The position numbers and the translations under genes were made by a program. Below the pieces are notes generated by a model that saw only the letters and a program-made list of their open reading frames with translations, was not told where the DNA came from and searched no databases. Positions 34,801 through 43,841 of a DNA stretch of 64,000 nucleotides are shown here, one piece after another (within the stretch, counting starts at the first letter, position 1; each line of letters begins with the position of its first letter). This stretch comes from Isoalcanivorax pacificus W11-5 (GTDB taxonomy: Bacteria > Pseudomonadota > Gammaproteobacteria > Pseudomonadales > Alcanivoracaceae): positions 3,736,994-3,800,993 of the forward strand of contig NZ_CP004387.1 of the NCBI RefSeq assembly GCF_000299335.2, read 5' to 3'.

Positions 34801-36486
34801 TTAGCGCTCGGACAAACAATCAACAGCATCTCCTAGTTCTTGAAACAAGCCACGAAAGTCTTCGAACAAGTCATCGCAATCTCCCGTTCTGCTCCTCTCA
34901 ATTATATAATCACAAAACTTAGCTTTATCGAGTTTTCGGATTATATTCGGCATTCCATAATCATCGGTTCTTTCCGTAACCGACGCGAAGTCGATAAGAT
35001 CAACGTCATTTGGAACTCTAATTAAGTTTTCGATTCCTTTTTTTATATTTCGGTCCATTTTGAATGGCATCGTTCTCACTGCCACAAAACCATGATTAGA
35101 CTCAGGCTTATTGGTGTCGCTATCGTATAGTAAAACAAGAGGGCGACCGACCGCTTCGGGATTTGATTTGGCAAACGCCAATGTATGATTCAACGCTTTA
35201 TCCCCCGTAAACTCGGCATCCCCTCGTTCTCCAATCCTTCCTACCCACCTGATCTCTGCGCCCTTCAGGTCAACACCAAGCTTTTTGACAGCTTCATTTA
35301 GATATCTCTCATCAGTCTCGCCCTCGACCAATATAAGAGGAGCGGAAACATCTGCGTCTATCTTGATGTCAAAGGCTTCTCGGATAGCTTTCTCATGAGT
35401 CCACCCGTAAAAGGTCGGCTCTTTTTCAACCACAATCGCCCCATCCGACGCCCTTTTCAGAACAATAATTTTTTCGCTACTTTTATTATAATTTTGAAGA
35501 ACGAATGGTGAGTGAGTCGCGACGATTATCTGGGACTTTGTCTTATCCTGGCTGACGTCCAGTATGGATTTGTAAAAGCTCATAATCTTCAACTGCCAAT
35601 CTGGATGCAAACTGATCTCCGGCTCATCAATCAGCCCGACTGCGCCAACTACCGCTCCTAGATCTTTTAGAAAGAACCCCCCTCTGAATACGATCTGTTT
35701 CTCCCCAGAGCTCAAATCTCCTATGAAACACTCTCTCCCACTATCATTGAACACAACTTTCTTTTTTCCACCAACGTTCCTTATCTCTTCATAGTGCTTT
35801 GAAGGAAACATGCTAGAGAACGCCTTTTGAAATCGCGATATTCTCCGGTCCAGCACTCTTTCATCAACTTTCTGACCTTTATTTTCTCTTACCCATTTAG
35901 ATAAGTCAGCGTCATCGAGCGCCTGGATATCTATCATCAACTGGGTTATCTCTGTAGCTAGGTTATGAGTGGTTTTCTGGCTTATTGCTACTTCGTCAAG
36001 ATTTTTCGCTGTAACTGAGCCGATTTCCTTAGGTGTGAAATTTATAGCTACGTCAGAGAAAAGAATTTTGAAAATACTCTTCGTTCCTTGGTCAGCAAGG
36101 ATGTGGCCAGGAAACTCTTTCCTATTACCGTTAACAGTTGCGAACAACTTAATGCCATTCCAGTCGTGCCGCCCTTCACCAACCAATTTTACCTCTATAT
36201 TCTCATCTAGAACGCTTCCTTTGGGCACCTGCAGGCTGCGATTCTGGGAGAGTAAAACTACTTCTTGTTGAGAGAGCTGAATGCGATACGATATCGTAGA
36301 ACCTTCGCTTATGCTGTTTGGCTGGATATTCGCAAGTCGGAAAACTGCATTGAGAATTGCAGTTTTCCCTGTTCCATTCTCTCCAGCAACATAGATCGTA
36401 GAGCTTGCTTGCCCGTCGATTTGAAAGTCCAAATCTAAACTTCCGAGAATGGGATCGTTTAAAAAGCTAATACTTCTTATTTTCAT
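34801..36486 (-). CDS. AAA ATPase with TOPRIM domain (OLD-like)
   Basis: The 561-residue protein starts with an ABC/SMC-type ATPase: Walker A GENGTGKT (residues 35-42), signature LSSGEKQIVF, Walker B GLIDEPEISLHPDW and H-loop VATHSPFVLQ. A TOPRIM-like part follows (LILVEGETDERYLNEAV; VLLYDSD). This is the layout of OLD-family nucleases as in GajA and related antiphage ATPases. No UvrD-like GajB or other partner lies next to it, so it may act alone. It is the last clear cassette of the array. Confidence 0.85.
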   Translation of the reverse strand: MKIRSISFLNDPILGSLDLDFQIDGQASSTIYVAGENGTGKTAILNAVFRLANIQPNSISEGSTISYRIQLSQQEVVLLSQNRSLQVPKGSVLDENIEVKLVGEGRHDWNGIKLFATVNGNRKEFPGHILADQGTKSIFKILFSDVAINFTPKEIGSVTAKNLDEVAISQKTTHNLATEITQLMIDIQALDDADLSKWVRENKGQKVDERVLDRRISRFQKAFSSMFPSKHYEEIRNVGGKKKVVFNDSGRECFIGDLSSGEKQIVFRGGFFLKDLGAVVGAVGLIDEPEISLHPDWQLKIMSFYKSILDVSQDKTKSQIIVATHSPFVLQNYNKSSEKIIVLKRASDGAIVVEKEPTFYGWTHEKAIREAFDIKIDADVSAPLILVEGETDERYLNEAVKKLGVDLKGAEIRWVGRIGERGDAEFTGDKALNHTLAFAKSNPEAVGRPLVLLYDSDTNKPESNHGFVAVRTMPFKMDRNIKKGIENLIRVPNDVDLIDFASVTERTDDYGMPNIIRKLDKAKFCDYIIERSRTGDCDDLFEDFRGLFQELGDAVDCLSER

Positions 36487-36865
36487 GGAGTTGATTTCTC
36501 TGTATCACCAAAAGTAATTAGAACGAAGGCACGCATATCCAATAACGACGCATTCCTCATATCACCCCGACAACCAACGCATGCGAAAAATAAAGAATTT
36601 ATTATTCAAAAGGTTACGCCCAATCATCCATAACAGGCTTCTGTTCGCGTGACGTCCACATTTCCCGTCCCAACAGCACTCCCTGTATGGAAGCGCAACA
36701 TAAAGAAAACACCACACACAACCCGGCACGTCAGCGGGCATTCATTAAATATCGATTTTTAAAATAGAGAAATAGCCACTCTTCTTCCGAGAGCTTGCCC
36801 ATATACCCGTAACCCAACACCAATCCTGCCCCACCCAAAACGTGATATCAATCCCAAAAAAAACA
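36487..36865. other. AT-rich intergenic region upstream of the AAA gene
   Basis: No convincing gene is seen. The stretch should hold the promoter of the AAA ATPase gene. It contains isolated pieces resembling attC ends (CCAATAACGACGC near 36540 and GGTTACGCCC near 36613) that I could not pair into a full site. It may be an eroded cassette. Confidence 0.35.
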
Positions 36866-36886
36866 AACCCCGCACAAGGCGGGGTT
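36866..36886 (-). terminator. Minus-strand terminator
   Basis: The perfect 8-bp stem AACCCCGC/GCGGGGTT is followed on the minus strand by a U-rich run (complement of 36856-36865). It lies downstream of aceA and blocks readthrough toward the cassette array. Confidence 0.75.
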
Positions 36887-37017
36887 CATCGAAACCAACA
36901 TGAAATTTTTTCAGGTTTAGCAAGCGAGCGATCCGGGACACGCACACATTCCCGCCTGCCCCCTCTCCGGCGTCATACCAACCTCCCTCGCCTCAGCCCC
37001 CCTACTCCAGAAACAAC

Positions 37018-37039
37018 AAACCCCGGATAACCGGGGTTT
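37018..37039 (-). terminator. Terminator of aceA
   Basis: A 9-bp stem (AAACCCCGG/CCGGGGTTT) with a four-base loop is followed on the minus strand by GTTGTTT. It is 59 bp after the aceA stop. Confidence 0.75.
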
Positions 37040-37050
37040 GTGGTCAATCC

Positions 37051-37076
37051 GAGGCGGGATCACCCCGCCTCTTTTT
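37051..37076 (+). terminator. Plus-strand terminator-like hairpin
   Basis: An 8-bp stem (GAGGCGGG/CCCGCCTC) is followed by TTTTT on the plus strand. No plus-strand gene lies immediately upstream, so it would only stop antisense transcription running into aceA. Confidence 0.6.
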
Positions 37077-37097
37077 GCACACCAATAAATCAGTTGA

Positions 37098-38699
37098 TCA
37101 CACGTTCTCGAACTGACCCATGGTGTTGTCTTTACCACCAGCTTTCAGCGCAGCTTCACCAGCAAAGTATTCTTTGTGGTCGTCGCCGATGTTGGAGCCG
37201 GCCATGTCCTGGTGCTTCACGGTCGCGATGCCCTGACGGATTTCTTTCCGTTGAACACCGGCCACGTATGCCAGCATGCCTTCGTCGCCGAAGTAGCCTT
37301 TCGCCAGGTTGTCGGTGGACAGCGCAGCGGTGTGGTAGGTCGGCAGCGTGATCAGGTGGTGGAAGATACCCGCTTCACGCGACGCGTCGCGCTGGAAGTT
37401 CTGGGTCCACTTGTCCGCTTCGGCCGCCAGCTCGCTGTTGTCGTAGTCGGCGCTCATCAGCTTGGCGCGGTCGTAGGCAGACACGTCCTTGCCTTCCTTC
37501 TGCCATGCATCGAATACCTGCTGGCGGAAGTTCAGGGTCCAGTTGAAGGACGGGCTGTTGTTGTAGACCAGCTTGGCGTCGGGCACCACTTCGCGGATGC
37601 GGTTAACCATTTCGGCGATCTGGCCAACGTGCGGCTTCTCGGTTTCGATCCACAGCAGGTCAGCGCCGTTTTGCAGGCTGGTGATACAGTCGAGCACCAC
37701 GCGGTCGATACCGGTGCCTTCTTTGAAGCAGAACAGGCCGGAAGCCAGGCGCTTCACTTTCTTCAGCTTGCCTTCGGACTTGATCACCACGTCGCCGTTG
37801 GCGATCTGGTCGGCGCTGTCGATGTACTCGCCGTCCAGGAAGCTGTTGTATTTGTCGCCGATGTCGCCCGGTTCGTTGGTGACCGCGATCTGCTTGGTCA
37901 GGCCAGCGCCCAGGGAGTCGGTACGGGCAACGATGACACCGTCGTCAACGCCCAGCTCGAGGAACGCGTAACGTACGGCGTTGATCTTGGCCAGGAAGTC
38001 TTCGTGCGGCACAGTCACTTTACCGTCCTGGTGTCCACACTGCTTCTCGTCGGATACCTGGTTTTCGATCTGGATACAGCAGGCACCGGCTTCGATCAGT
38101 TTCTTGGCCAGCAGGTAGGTGGCTTCGGCGTTACCGAAACCGGCGTCGATGTCGGCAATGATCGGCACAACGTGGGTTTCGAAGTTGTCGATCTTGCTGA
38201 TGATCTCAGCTTCGGCCTTGCTGTCGCCTTTGGCACGGGCTTCGTCCAGGCTGCGGAACAGGTGGTTCAGTTCCCACGCGTCAGCCTGTTTCAGGAAGGT
38301 GTACAGCTCGCGGATCAGGTCGGCCACGACGGTTTTTTCGTGCATGGACTGGTCCGGCAGCGGGCCGAACTCGGAACGCAGTGCAGCCACCATCCAGCCG
38401 GACAGGTACAGGTAACGGCGCTTGGTGGTGCCGAAGTGCTTCTTGATGGAGATCAGCTTCTGCTGACCGATGAAGCCGTGCCAGCAGCCCAGGGACTGGG
38501 TGTACTGGGCAGAATCTTTGTCATACGCCGCCATGTCTTCGCGCATGATCTTCGCGTTGTACTTGGCGATGTCCAGGTGCGTCGTGAAACGGTTCTGGAG
38601 ACGCATGCGGGCAGCGGATTCCGGGTTGATCGCGTTCCAGGTCGGGAAACCTTTCACCGCGGAGGCAACCGCATCGATCTCCTTGGAATATTGAGACAT
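37098..38699 (-). CDS. aceA: Isocitrate lyase (long form)
   Basis: The 533-residue enzyme has the isocitrate lyase motifs IADIDAGFGNAEATYLLAKKLIEAGA, the active-site Cys in DEKQCGHQDGK, VARTDSLGAGL, LWIETEKPHVGQ and YNNSPSFNW. It splits isocitrate into glyoxylate and succinate in the glyoxylate shunt, needed for growth on alkanes, fatty acids and acetate. It belongs to the longer form with an insertion. The start at 38699 follows AAGGA; an ATG 42 bases upstream is less likely. Confidence 0.96.
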   Translation of the reverse strand: MSQYSKEIDAVASAVKGFPTWNAINPESAARMRLQNRFTTHLDIAKYNAKIMREDMAAYDKDSAQYTQSLGCWHGFIGQQKLISIKKHFGTTKRRYLYLSGWMVAALRSEFGPLPDQSMHEKTVVADLIRELYTFLKQADAWELNHLFRSLDEARAKGDSKAEAEIISKIDNFETHVVPIIADIDAGFGNAEATYLLAKKLIEAGACCIQIENQVSDEKQCGHQDGKVTVPHEDFLAKINAVRYAFLELGVDDGVIVARTDSLGAGLTKQIAVTNEPGDIGDKYNSFLDGEYIDSADQIANGDVVIKSEGKLKKVKRLASGLFCFKEGTGIDRVVLDCITSLQNGADLLWIETEKPHVGQIAEMVNRIREVVPDAKLVYNNSPSFNWTLNFRQQVFDAWQKEGKDVSAYDRAKLMSADYDNSELAAEADKWTQNFQRDASREAGIFHHLITLPTYHTAALSTDNLAKGYFGDEGMLAYVAGVQRKEIRQGIATVKHQDMAGSNIGDDHKEYFAGEAALKAGGKDNTMGQFENV

Positions 38700-38898
38700 G
38701 GTCGGATCCTTTACGTTTACGGGGTGGATGAGGGCAGCCATCGGGGTGGCACCGGCTGCAGCGACTCGACCGGGCTCGGAGGGAGCGTCCGGGGCCGGCT
38801 GCAGATGCTGGGCATTCTAGGGCCGGGCCGGACATAAAAAAAATCAATATACTGTATGTTCGTTATTCACCGGATGAATAGTGCTGCCCCGAGGCGCC

Positions 38899-40101
38899 TC
38901 AGAAGCGGATAAAGCCCAGCACATCGCCTTCGCGGACCACCCTGCCGGCCGGCACCACCGCCAGCCCCTCGGCCCAGCAGGCCGAGCTGAGCATGCCGGA
39001 GCTCTGGTTCGGGTGGGGTTGCAGGCGCTGTTGGCCCGCCTCGCCGACGACCTGCACCCGCAGGTATTCCTCACGCTTGCCCGGCTTGTCCGTGCTGAAG
39101 CCGGCCGGCAACCCGACGCACGGCGGCATCGGGTCGCCCGCCAGCCCCTGCGCACGACGCAGCCAGGGCAACACCAGGATCATAAAGGTCACCAGCACGG
39201 CGCTGGGGTTGCCAGGCAGGCCCATGAAGGGCGTATCGCCGAGATGGCCGAAGGCGAACGGCTTGCCCGGCTTGATCGCCACCCGCCAGAGGTCCAGTGA
39301 ACCCAGCGCCGCCACGGCGGCACGCATATGGTCTTCCTCGCCCACGGACACGCCGCCGGTGGTCAGCACCAGATCACAGCGCTGCCCGGCGCTGGCCAGG
39401 GCGCCGTGGGTGGCGGCGTAGTCGTCGGCCACGCGGCCCAGGTCCACGGGGATCATGCCGGCCTCCGCCAGCAGGGCATGCAGCAGGTAACGGTTGCTGT
39501 TGTAGATCTGTCCCGGTGCGGCAGCGGTGCCGGGCTCGGCCAGTTCGTCGCCGGTGCTGAGGAGGGCCACCCGTAATGGTCGGTAAACACTCACCTCCGC
39601 CACACCCACCGAGGCCAGCAGGCCCAGATGGCGCGGCGAGAGGCGTGTGCCCGCGCTGACGACCTCGTCCCCGGCGCGGATGTCCTGCCCCGCCCGGCGA
39701 ATGTTGGCCCCTTTTTTTACTGGCGATGTTTTTACTGACGAGGCCGCAGGCAGGCGCACTTGCCCGTCCAGGGCCTCGCACTCCTCCTGCATCAGTACGG
39801 TGTCGGCCTCCGCCGGCACGGCCGCGCCCGTGAAGATGCGGGCGGCGCTGCCCGGCACCAGCGGGGCTGGGACCGCCCCGGCCGGGATACGCTGGCTGAC
39901 CGGCAGCACCCGGCCCAGGTCAGCGTAACGAACGGCGTAGCCATCCACCGCGCTGTTATCCGACGGCGGCACCGTCACGGTGCTGGTCACGGTCTCCGCC
40001 AACACCATATTCAGTGCTGCATTCAGCGGGCAGCGCTCAGTAGCTGGTGGCGGCGGCACATTAGCCAGCAGCCGTGCCTGCGCCTCGGCCAGCGGCATCA
40101 T
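38899..40101 (-). CDS. moeA: Molybdopterin molybdenumtransferase
   Basis: The 400-residue protein has the MoeA motifs PPSDNSAVDGYAVRYADL, GAAVPAEADTVLMQEE, LLSTGDEL, LTTGGVSVGEEDHMR and FMGLPGNPSAVLVTF. It inserts molybdate into adenylylated molybdopterin. It is coupled to moaB by an ATGA overlap. No other molybdopterin gene is in the window. Confidence 0.95.
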   Translation of the reverse strand: MMPLAEAQARLLANVPPPPATERCPLNAALNMVLAETVTSTVTVPPSDNSAVDGYAVRYADLGRVLPVSQRIPAGAVPAPLVPGSAARIFTGAAVPAEADTVLMQEECEALDGQVRLPAASSVKTSPVKKGANIRRAGQDIRAGDEVVSAGTRLSPRHLGLLASVGVAEVSVYRPLRVALLSTGDELAEPGTAAAPGQIYNSNRYLLHALLAEAGMIPVDLGRVADDYAATHGALASAGQRCDLVLTTGGVSVGEEDHMRAAVAALGSLDLWRVAIKPGKPFAFGHLGDTPFMGLPGNPSAVLVTFMILVLPWLRRAQGLAGDPMPPCVGLPAGFSTDKPGKREEYLRVQVVGEAGQQRLQPHPNQSSGMLSSACWAEGLAVVPAGRVVREGDVLGFIRF

Positions 40102-40622
40102 GCGGCACCACCCCGGCGCACCAGGCCGACAAAATTGCAGGGCCGGTGACGGCTGTCGAGTTGCTGCCCGATGATCCTGTCCCAGGCCGTAGCGCAGGCA
40201 TTGGTGGAGCCGGGCATGCAGAAGATCACGGTGTGGTTGGCCACGCCGCCGAGCGCGCGGGACTGAATGGTGGACGTGCCGATCTCAGCCAGGGACACCT
40301 GCCGGAACAGTTCGCCGAAGCCCTCGATCGGTTTGTCGAACAGCGGCGCCAGCGCCTCCGGTGTCACGTCGCGGCCGGCAAAACCGGTGCCGCCGGTCAC
40401 CAGCACTACCTGAATGGCCGGATCGGCGATCCAGGCGGAGGCCACCGCACGCAGTTGATAAACGTCATCGCGCACCAGCGTGCGCGCCACCAGCGCATGG
40501 CCGGCCTCACCCAGACGCTGCACCAGCAGGTCGCCGGAGGTGTCGTTCTCCGCCGTGCGTGTATCGCTCACGGTCAGCACGGCGATATTCAGCGGGACGA
40601 AGTCGGTACTGGCCTGGCTCAT
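40098..40622 (-). CDS. moaB: Molybdopterin adenylyltransferase-like protein MoaB
   Basis: The 174-residue protein has the MoaB/Mog fold: [60 protein letters not shown] and [14 protein letters not shown]. It adenylylates molybdopterin ahead of MoeA. The start at 40622 is supported by the copy of its 5' end at 42270-42402, which begins at the same codon. The upstream in-frame extension runs into the P450 promoter region. Confidence 0.92.
   Translation of the reverse strand: MSQASTDFVPLNIAVLTVSDTRTAENDTSGDLLVQRLGEAGHALVARTLVRDDVYQLRAVASAWIADPAIQVVLVTGGTGFAGRDVTPEALAPLFDKPIEGFGELFRQVSLAEIGTSTIQSRALGGVANHTVIFCMPGSTNACATAWDRIIGQQLDSRHRPCNFVGLVRRGGAA
40490..40622. repeat. Direct repeat A, copy 1 (5' end of moaB)
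   Basis: These 133 bp, the first 44 codons of moaB, recur in the same orientation at 42270-42402 with six or so mismatches and no gaps. They bound the P450 unit on the left. Confidence 0.93.
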
Positions 40623-40794
40623 GGCAACTCCTGTGCGAGGGATAATCCGGCGCCCATGGTAGCGCATCCCGTGACAGGCCGACGCCCCCGGACAGCACGC
40701 GTTGACACCTGCGCGCAACCACTGGTGCGGCGCACGCCGGCATGGATACATTGCGCCTGTCCTTCTGACCCCACAGACCAGCCAGAGCACGCCC

Positions 40795-42177
40795 ATGTCC
40801 GCCTCGATGCACGATGCCCAGCTACACGCCGCCCGCCTGCCCCGCATGCCGCAACGGCAACTGGCCCATATTCCCGGCGATTATGGCCTGCCGGTACTCG
40901 GCAATACGCTGGAATTCCTGCGTGATTTCCAGGGCCTGGTGCACCGCAAGGCGGCGAAGTACGGGCCGGTATTCCGCAGCAACGCCTTTTTCCAGCGCAG
41001 CGTCACCTTGCTCGGCCCGGACGCCAATGAGTTCGTGCTGCGCGACACCGACCACGTCTTTTCCAGCCGCGCCGCCTGGAACCCGATGCTGGAAAGGCTG
41101 TTCACCGATGGGCTGATGCTGCGCGACTTCGCCGACCACAAGTTCCACCGCCGCATGCTGCAGCAGGCGTTCAAGAAAAACGCCCTGGCCGGCTACATGA
41201 CACGCATGAACCCGCGCATTGCCGCCGGTATTCGCGGCTGGCCGGAAGGTCACACTTTCCGCTTTTTCGATCACATCAAGTCACTGCTGCTGGACGTGGG
41301 CGCGGAAACCTTCCTCGGTCTGGATATGGGCCCGCAAGCGCAGCAGGTCAACCAGGCATTCGTGGACGCCGTGGAGGCTTCGCTGGCGGTGCTGCGCCTG
41401 CCGATCCCCGGCACCACCTGGCAGCGGGGGCTGCGCGGTCGGCGCTTTCTGGAGCAGTTCATGACCGGCCTGATCCCGGCCAAGCGCGCTGGCGACGGCG
41501 ACGACTTCTTTTCCGAGCTGTGCCGTGCGGCCGATGACGAAGGAGAGGCGACGCTGAGCGACCAGGACATCATGAACCACATGATCTTCCTGCTGTTCGC
41601 AGCGCACGACACCACCACCAGCACGCTGTCCTCGGTGATCCATGCGCTGGCGCAACACCCCGAGTGGCAGGAGCGGCTGGCGCAGGAATATTTCAGCCTC
41701 GGCACCGACACGCTGGCCCATCACGACCTGGAGCGCCTGCCACAGACCACCTGGGTGTTCCGCGAAGCCCTGCGCATGTTCCCGCCACTGCCGACCATCC
41801 CGCGCCGCACCGTCACCGAGGTCACCTGGCAGGGCTATCGGCTGCCGGCCAATACGCTGGTCAGCGTGGTGCCGCTGCACACGCATTACATGCCGGAGTA
41901 CTGGCAGCACCCCGAACGCTTCGACCCGGAGCGCTTCAGCCCGGCCCGTGCCGAGGACAAGCAGCACTTCTTCCAGTGGGTGCCTTTCGGCGGCGGGCAC
42001 CACAAGTGCATCGGCCTGAACTTCGCCGAATTGCAGACCAAGCTATTCCTGTTCCACTTCCTGCGCCGCTACCGGGTCAGCGTGGAACAGGGTTACCGGA
42101 TGCCGTACCAGCTCGTGCCCCTGGCCGTACCGAAAGACGGCCTGCCCGTGCAGATCCGGCGCCGCATGACCGCCTGA
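40795..42177 (+). CDS. Cytochrome P450
   Basis: The 460-residue protein has the P450 I-helix motif LLFAAHDTTTS, the ExxR motif in VFREALRMFPP, the PERF-like FDPERFSP and the heme loop FGGGHHKCIG with the ligand Cys. There is no membrane anchor or fused reductase. The N-terminal proline-rich part (IPGDYGLPVLGNTLEFL) and heme-loop style resemble CYP51/CYP120-type proteins more than CYP153. The substrate is unknown; fatty acids, sterol-like or terpenoid lipids are possible. No ferredoxin gene lies beside it. It sits in a duplicated unit with repeat A upstream and repeat B after its stop. Confidence 0.9.
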   Translation: MSASMHDAQLHAARLPRMPQRQLAHIPGDYGLPVLGNTLEFLRDFQGLVHRKAAKYGPVFRSNAFFQRSVTLLGPDANEFVLRDTDHVFSSRAAWNPMLERLFTDGLMLRDFADHKFHRRMLQQAFKKNALAGYMTRMNPRIAAGIRGWPEGHTFRFFDHIKSLLLDVGAETFLGLDMGPQAQQVNQAFVDAVEASLAVLRLPIPGTTWQRGLRGRRFLEQFMTGLIPAKRAGDGDDFFSELCRAADDEGEATLSDQDIMNHMIFLLFAAHDTTTSTLSSVIHALAQHPEWQERLAQEYFSLGTDTLAHHDLERLPQTTWVFREALRMFPPLPTIPRRTVTEVTWQGYRLPANTLVSVVPLHTHYMPEYWQHPERFDPERFSPARAEDKQHFFQWVPFGGGHHKCIGLNFAELQTKLFLFHFLRRYRVSVEQGYRMPYQLVPLAVPKDGLPVQIRRRMTA

Positions 42178-42270
42178 GCCGTTTTACCTTTTTCCGCCAC
42201 AGCGGGGCACCCAACACGGACAGGGGGCTGCCCGGCACATTCAAGAACCCGTGCCAACAGGGGGCAAGAC
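42176..42270. repeat. Direct repeat B, copy 1
   Basis: The stretch starting GAGCCGTTTTACCTTTTT and ending CCAACAGGGGGCAAGA is a diverged copy of the region directly upstream of the metallo-hydrolase gene (43736-43836), with a gap in the middle. It is joined at about 42270 straight to the interior of a moaB copy. Confidence 0.85.
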
Positions 42271-42402
42271 CAGCGCATGACCGGCCTCGCCCAGGCGCTG
42301 CGCCAGCAGGTCGCCGGAGGTGTCGTTCTCCGCCGTGCGTGTATCGCTCACGGTCAGCACGGCGATATTCAGCGGGACGAAATCGGGACTGGCCTGGCTC
42401 AT
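42270..42402 (-). pseudogene. Truncated moaB copy (direct repeat A, copy 2)
   Basis: On the minus strand it encodes [20 protein letters not shown] and continues to about residue 44 of MoaB, then stops matching at the junction with repeat B. Its ATG overlaps the fic stop (ATGA), which suggests that in the ancestor of this copy fic and moaB were one operon. Confidence 0.9.
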
Positions 42403-43598
42403 GGTCTGCCCTCGTTGGGTTCAGATACCCCGACCTGCGCGGGGCCATCGGAAAATAACGCGATATAGGCGGAATACTGGAACCGCCGGTGGCGTTGCTG
42501 GCCGGTAATCTCATGCAGTATGCCGTGCCGCACCAGCGCATCCATCAACTGGCTGGCGGCGGGAAACGACACGCCGGTCAGGTTGATGATGTGCTGAATA
42601 CTGATGATCGGCATGGTGTACAGCGATTCCAGCACCTGCAACCCGTTCGCCGCCCGGCGGCCGAACTGCGCAATGATCACCTGACGGTGCTGCTCCCGCA
42701 GCGCAACAATGCCCCGCGCCGTGGCGGTCGCCTCGTCCGCGACACTGGCAACCCCCTCCAGAAAGAACCGGATCCAGGCTTCCCAGGCCCCGTCGTCCCG
42801 CGTTGCCTGCAGCAAATCATAGTAACGCTGCCGATGGCGGCGAAAATAATGGGACAGGTAGAGTACCGGCTTCATCAGCACCTGCTTTTCGCACAGCAGC
42901 AACGTGATCAGCAGGCGTCCCACACGGCCGTTGCCGTCAAGAAACGGGTGGATGGTTTCAAACTGGGCGTGGGCCAGCCCAACCTTCACCAGCAGGGGCA
43001 GACGGGTATCGCGGTGCAAAAATTTTTCCCATTCCGACAGTGCCTCACCCATCTCATGCGGCGGCGGTGGCACATACACCGCCTCTGCCAGGGTGCAGCC
43101 ACCCGGGCCGATCCAGTTCTGGGAACGGCGCAATTCACCCGGCTGACGCTCTTCGCCTCTTACCCCCTGCATCAGTTCCGCATGAATTTCCCTGATCAGG
43201 CGGACAGACACGGGCAATGCGTCAAGGCGGCCCAGGCCCTTGCGCATCGCCCGGACATAGTTCAGGACTTCAGCGGCATCCTGTGGCCGGCCGGGGTCCA
43301 GCAACTGGGCCTCAGCCGCCAGCACATCACTGAGGGAACTTTGCGTCCCCTCGATCTGGCTGGACAGCACAGCCTCCTTGCGCACATACATGAAGACAAA
43401 CAGGTCTGCGGCGGGAAGTGTCTGAATCGAACCATCCAGACGACCCAGTGCGCGGTCCGCCGTTGAGAGCAGCGTCTGCGTCGCATCGTCAAGCTGCAGC
43501 GGCGGGTCCACTGGCGGCAGCGGGGCCGGGATAAAGGCTCTGTATCCCTGTGGCTGCCGGATATAGCGCCCGGCCCGGAAGCGGCCAGATTCGGTCAT
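42399..43598 (-). CDS. Fic-family AMPylating protein with C-terminal winged helix
   Basis: The 399-residue protein has an N-terminal inhibitory helix motif (LSSQIEGTQSS, with the Glu that blocks ATP), the Fic core HPFLDGNGRVGR and a flap with VPPPPHEM. The C-terminal quarter looks like a winged helix (YTMPIISIQHIINLTGVSFPAASQLMDALVRHGIL). Such Fic proteins AMPylate a target and regulate themselves. Two copies of an inverted AAAGGTAG-type motif lie just upstream, fitting autoregulation by the winged helix. It lies in the second of two tandem units. Confidence 0.92.
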   Translation of the reverse strand: MTESGRFRAGRYIRQPQGYRAFIPAPLPPVDPPLQLDDATQTLLSTADRALGRLDGSIQTLPAADLFVFMYVRKEAVLSSQIEGTQSSLSDVLAAEAQLLDPGRPQDAAEVLNYVRAMRKGLGRLDALPVSVRLIREIHAELMQGVRGEERQPGELRRSQNWIGPGGCTLAEAVYVPPPPHEMGEALSEWEKFLHRDTRLPLLVKVGLAHAQFETIHPFLDGNGRVGRLLITLLLCEKQVLMKPVLYLSHYFRRHRQRYYDLLQATRDDGAWEAWIRFFLEGVASVADEATATARGIVALREQHRQVIIAQFGRRAANGLQVLESLYTMPIISIQHIINLTGVSFPAASQLMDALVRHGILHEITGQQRHRRFQYSAYIALFSDGPAQVGVSEPNEGRP

Positions 43599-43611
43599 CG
43601 TCCCTGTCCTC

Positions 43612-43672
43612 GATTAAAGGTAGCCTTTGATCCATACCCTAGCCCCCTTTCTTATTAAAGACTACCTTTAAT
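43612..43672. promoter_or_regulatory. Paired operator upstream of fic
   Basis: GATTAAAGGTAGCCTTTGAT (43612-43631) and the inverted TTATTAAAGACTACCTTTAA (43652-43671) share the motif AAAGGTAG-Y-CTTT. Each is partly palindromic, and together they flank the likely fic promoter. Confidence 0.7.
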
Positions 43673-43735
43673 TAAATGCCATGATCACACGCTTATTAAA
43701 TGCACCGCTCTCTGCCTGCCACCACCTGCCCGACA

Positions 43736-43836
43736 GAGCCGTTTTACCTTTTTTACCCACCACGGAGAGGGGCAGCCCGCGCGCCCGCTGCTATACTCCC
43801 GCCACATTCAGGCACCCGCACCAACAGGGGCAAGAT
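43736..43836. repeat. Direct repeat B, copy 2 (leader of the metallo-hydrolase gene)
   Basis: Shares GAGCCGTTTTACCTTTTT at its start and CACATTCA..CACCCGCACCAACAGGGGCAAGA at its end with copy 1. It carries a possible promoter (GCTATACTCC near 43790) for the gene at 43842. Confidence 0.85.
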
Positions 43837-43841
43837 TCCCG

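Noticed and set aside
37176..38837. Long plus-strand ORF opposite aceA
   Set aside because: The minus strand encodes an unmistakable isocitrate lyase.
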